Shown here piece by piece: positions 60,701-64,000 of a stretch of 64,000 bases of DNA; the first letter of the stretch is position 1; every line of letters begins with the position of its first letter. The stretch lies in NCBI GenBank assembly GCA_021234155.1, contig JAJEKV010000139.1, forward strand, positions 1,594,729 through 1,658,728, read 5' to 3'. The translations under genes were made by a program, and so were the position numbers. The notes beneath the pieces are model-generated. The model saw only the letters and a list, made by a program, of their open reading frames with translations. It made no database searches and was not told the origin of the DNA. The DNA comes from Isoetes taiwanensis. Taxonomy: Eukaryota > Streptophyta > Lycopodiopsida > Isoetales > Isoetaceae.

Positions 60701-63700
60701 CTTATTGTTACTTTTAGGAATCATGGTGCATGATGAGGTGAGTTCAGTGTATGAAGGGTAAAGCTGGAGGCGGGGTGATTAGAAAGCGTCTACATAGAGT
60801 TAACCTCATAACTACAACTGAGACTAAATAAGAGCATCATATTTGGGCGACTGCCAATGGGTATAAGGTTGTGATTAGTAATCACTGAATAGATGTGGAA
60901 TTACGGTAAAAGGAGTTTATGGTGCTCAAGCTCTAAATCTCTTGGGCACATTCGGCCGCCTCAAGGCCTTTACCATATGATACAAATTTTAAGGTGGTAG
61001 GCACAAAGATGGTCTTTGTTTTGCGTTTGTTTTTGTACTTCAGCGTCGGTTTCACTGATGAGACCTGGTGAATAATCACTCTAGACTTCTGGGTTGAAGC
61101 GGACGCTTGTTTGAAAGAATTCAAAGTCAAAAGTGGAACTCGATTGCATTAATGCCACTTCAATTTATGACGTCTTACGGCATAACTAGCGGTTTTCCTT
61201 TATACAACTTTGGGAAGAGCGTTCGTAGGTTTTGTTTGCTTGCAATCACAGCTGGGGTTAATGAGTGAAGGTTGTCATCATTTCATCTCTATGAGAGAAC
61301 ACCTAATGACTCAAAGGCGAAAGTGGATCAAAGCATGGCTCAACTCCCGCATCCATTTAAGTGGATGAAAACTTGTTTGGTGCTTTGTATCTATGCGGTG
61401 GGGAAGTAGCAATGTGTTAAAGCAAAGTGTCTTGCTGGTTGGACTTCGGATAATACTGATGCTCATTATGTCTTGTAGATATTTGTCCCATGAGATGAAG
61501 GGTTAAGTGTTTGCCTAGGTATTTTAACCGAGGGTTGGAGTTGAATCTCAAAGAGTACTCCATTTTCAATAAAAGCAGGGGAATGTTATATCATGGAATT
61601 CTATGATTCACGGAGATATGCCACGGAGAGGAACAATTAAGAGGAATGTTTTCCGCAGTAGCCACCTCACGTCTGTAATTAGCTCCTAAATGAGAGATTA
61701 AAGTATTGTCGAGGTTTGTGTGGGAATGCACAATACCATGTATGATCATCTTCCTGAAATTACAGCCTCCAGTGGTCAGTTGAATGGTTTCACTTTGGGG
61801 CTTCATTTTAGCTTTGGGGTTTTGAGGTTGAGGATGGTTGTGGGTTGGGTGTGTGGGTGGGGAGACTCTTTCATCTTGTGGGCATGATTTGTTATAGCAA
61901 CGATAAGAACAAAGGTAGGGGCTGCCGGAGTTGAATTACAATTGGAAATACATTGAATGTGTCAATGAAACAAAACTATGACCAAGCCGGACGAGGAATC
62001 ATTTTCACTCGCCTGGTGAAGGATGAATATAAAGAAATGGCGTGTGCAGATGCGAGATTACAATTCCACTCTGAAAGTAAGGTGCCACAATCTATGCGGG
62101 ATGTTGTGGTAAAGAAGGGATCTTTCTTTATTGATTTCGATATTTTATTTTCAAGAATAAACGAGATTGGCGAGGAAAGCAGGTCTGGCTCAATAATGTG
62201 ACTTGATTGACATCAAGAGTAGCTAACATGAGCTAAAAGAAGTAACACAATTAATATCAAATGAAGAAATAAATGTTGGGCAGGGTTGTGGGAGGCTGCG
62301 GAGGATGGGCAGGACGTGGACCTGTAGAATAACTCTTAGAATTTGAGGGGCGGGACTTTTCTTGAACCTGCTCCCTCATATACGCACATTGAAAACGAGA
62401 AAGGCTACACCTCGGTTTTGATCATAGGTTTGGGCCGGTTTGGTAGAAGTGAAAATCTAGTAGTGGTTGGCGAGGGGTTTTCTTATAATTTTCCCCTAAC
62501 TGCTTGGGAGTAATCTATAGCACCAGTGAGATTATTGTTGAAGTTGAAAACATGTTTGGCGATAAAAAGTGGTGAAAATATTCCAGTAAGCGGTTATTGG
62601 TAATGAAGACATATCAAAGATAAGACTAGCAAATTATGGTTGCCTATCTGCCTCCCCATAAGAAAGCTCTATATAGTTGTTTAAAAACACAAGCAGAACA
62701 TGGATTTCAAATGTGGCACTACCGAATAAGCCATTGGACACTTATTTTATATGGTTTATGATTGTTTGGGCATATACAATTCTTAAGTTTTTGGAAACGG
62801 GTGGCGAAAAGACCGACGCTCAGACAGACCCATCTGAGCCAAACTCAATGTCGATGCTCTCGAGCTTGTTAGGTGAAAGAAGGTATTATGGAATCCAAAA
62901 TCCTCTAACCTATCTTCAATATCTATAGCGTAAAATTACAGACTTTCTAGGTTTCTTTCATACAAGGATTCGATCCGAAACTGAAATTTTCTTATTGTTG
63001 TCTAAACCAATGTCACGATTTTGCATGTATAAAATGAACTATCTTGATTTACAATCTTAAGGATTCTGAACAGTATAACCTAGAAAGTCAATGTATACAT
63101 ACGTCTATTTTATCAGTATTTGGGATTTTTTTTACCATGCTTTTACACAAATGACTAAATAGAGATGGAGCCTTGAATGGAGGTGGACGCTGGGAAATAC
63201 TTATTCCAGCGGTATGTTTGAGTCCAGGTTTCTTGGGTTTGCGCTAAAGGGGAAAACCCTCATCCATGTGAGTTTGTGGCATATTCCAAGTACATACGGT
63301 ATATCCTCAAAGCTGTGACTTTGAAGTGTGATTTAAGCCATTTCACTCTACGGGTCAGGAGGGCAACCCTTTGATGCAGCGGCCCTGCTATTTTATTTTA
63401 TGCGGCAGAAATCATCATGATTTTTTAGTCTTCATTATTGAAAAGAGCAAAGCAAAACTAACAAACTATTTTAATAAAGTTCTCTCAAGGCTACATCCCT
63501 CTATATCTCGGGAGGACGGTTGTAAGCTTGGAACGTTAGGCGTTGGGGTTGGTTTGGGGGCCGGTCGGGTGGGAGTTGACGGGTTTTAGGTCTCTTTAAT
63601 CCCTTTTACGTCATTTGGGGGACGCCTTCCTTTTACTTGCTTAAGCAATGTTGCTGGAGACAAGTCTTTGGGCGTTGTGATTGAACAAGCGCCTAGTAAT

Positions 63701-64000
63701 GTAATAGACTAATTCCTTACGTTGTCTCCTCCTCGGGTGTTTACGTCAGTATAAGCGTCTACGAAATAAGGCGGCGTCTTCGTGTTACTTGTTTGTGCGG
63801 TTCAGCATCTATTGTTCAATGTAGCACAACCCTACAATGTTTTAAGCGTAGATATCCTGAGCAGTAACTTTGAATTCATTTCTTGTACCTCCAATTTCTT
63901 GAGCACATTGCGGCAAGTCTAATCTTTTCAAAATATCACTCACGAGCATCCCCTAACTTTGGGGAAAATCTCAAAACACAAATGTTGCATTTCTTATGTG
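57798..64000. other. No gene recognised
   Basis: Several open stretches (58042-58236, 59708-59971, 61591-61806, 61953-62201, 62677-62928) show no family motif I know. Near 60640-60710 an AATAAAGGC after a T/G-rich run resembles a transcript 3' end, perhaps of a LINE or an old gene. The block near 63353-63390 resembles 51787-51820. Confidence 0.4.

Noticed and set aside
60250-60720. Possible LINE RNase H end with AATAAAG
   Set aside because: No catalytic motifs could be read; only the 3'-end-like signal remains.
61591-61806. Possible kinase-like fragment (IVHSHTNLDNTLI)
   Set aside because: Superficial likeness to a kinase catalytic loop; the essential HRD/N pattern is missing.

Overview
This window looks like nuclear DNA of a streptophyte (a land plant or close algal relative) with a large, repeat-rich genome. 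The evidence is a chromodomain Ty3/Gypsy element, a Ty1/Copia element, a Mutator-like (MULE) transposon with a 9-bp target-site duplication, several LINE copies, AT-rich gene-poor stretches, and one multi-exon gene with short canonical GT-AG introns. I cannot fix the species or lineage. Almost every coding stretch carries single-base frame breaks. That is normal for old transposons, but it is also seen in the one host-like gene, so part of it may be sequencing or assembly error.

Layout. 1-12115 (+): a Gypsy chromovirus whose 5' LTR is cut by the window edge. It has an unusually long leader (about 4.1 kb between primer-binding site and gag) holding two extra coding blocks. The first starts with a histone-H3-tail-like peptide. 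After these come decayed gag, protease, RT/RNase H, integrase and chromodomain, a hairpin-rich 3' untranslated stretch, a polypurine tract and a complete 3' LTR. 12215-15592 (+): a decayed, intron-bearing gene that looks like an unassigned DDE-type transposase, with an SDD block and an HGK..DG block. Downstream, at 16088-16690, is a small acidic-protein relic amid recurring TAAGCAC-like motifs. 18140-24117: a mosaic of LINE copies in both orientations that is most simply read as two tandem LINEs with a 1.7-kb inverted middle. 24321-24494: an 87-unit GA microsatellite. 25123-29569: a MULE carrying its own broken transposase (- strand) and an inserted LINE fragment. 29.6-34.6 kb: no gene seen.

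34614-about 39300 (-): a multi-exon membrane-protein gene with an extracellular Ig-like-type region and a C-terminal multi-pass region. 39.3-46.7 kb: AT-rich, nothing recognised. 46.7-51.9 kb: degenerate repeats and a possible PPR-gene relic. 51.97-52.6 kb (-): another LINE fragment of the family found inside the MULE. 52624-57797 (-): a decayed Copia element with both LTRs. 57.8-64 kb: no gene recognised.

The most interesting items are (1) the H3-tail-like N terminus encoded by an element that also encodes a chromodomain, (2) the unassigned HGK-type transposase-like gene, and (3) the mirror-image LINE mosaic.
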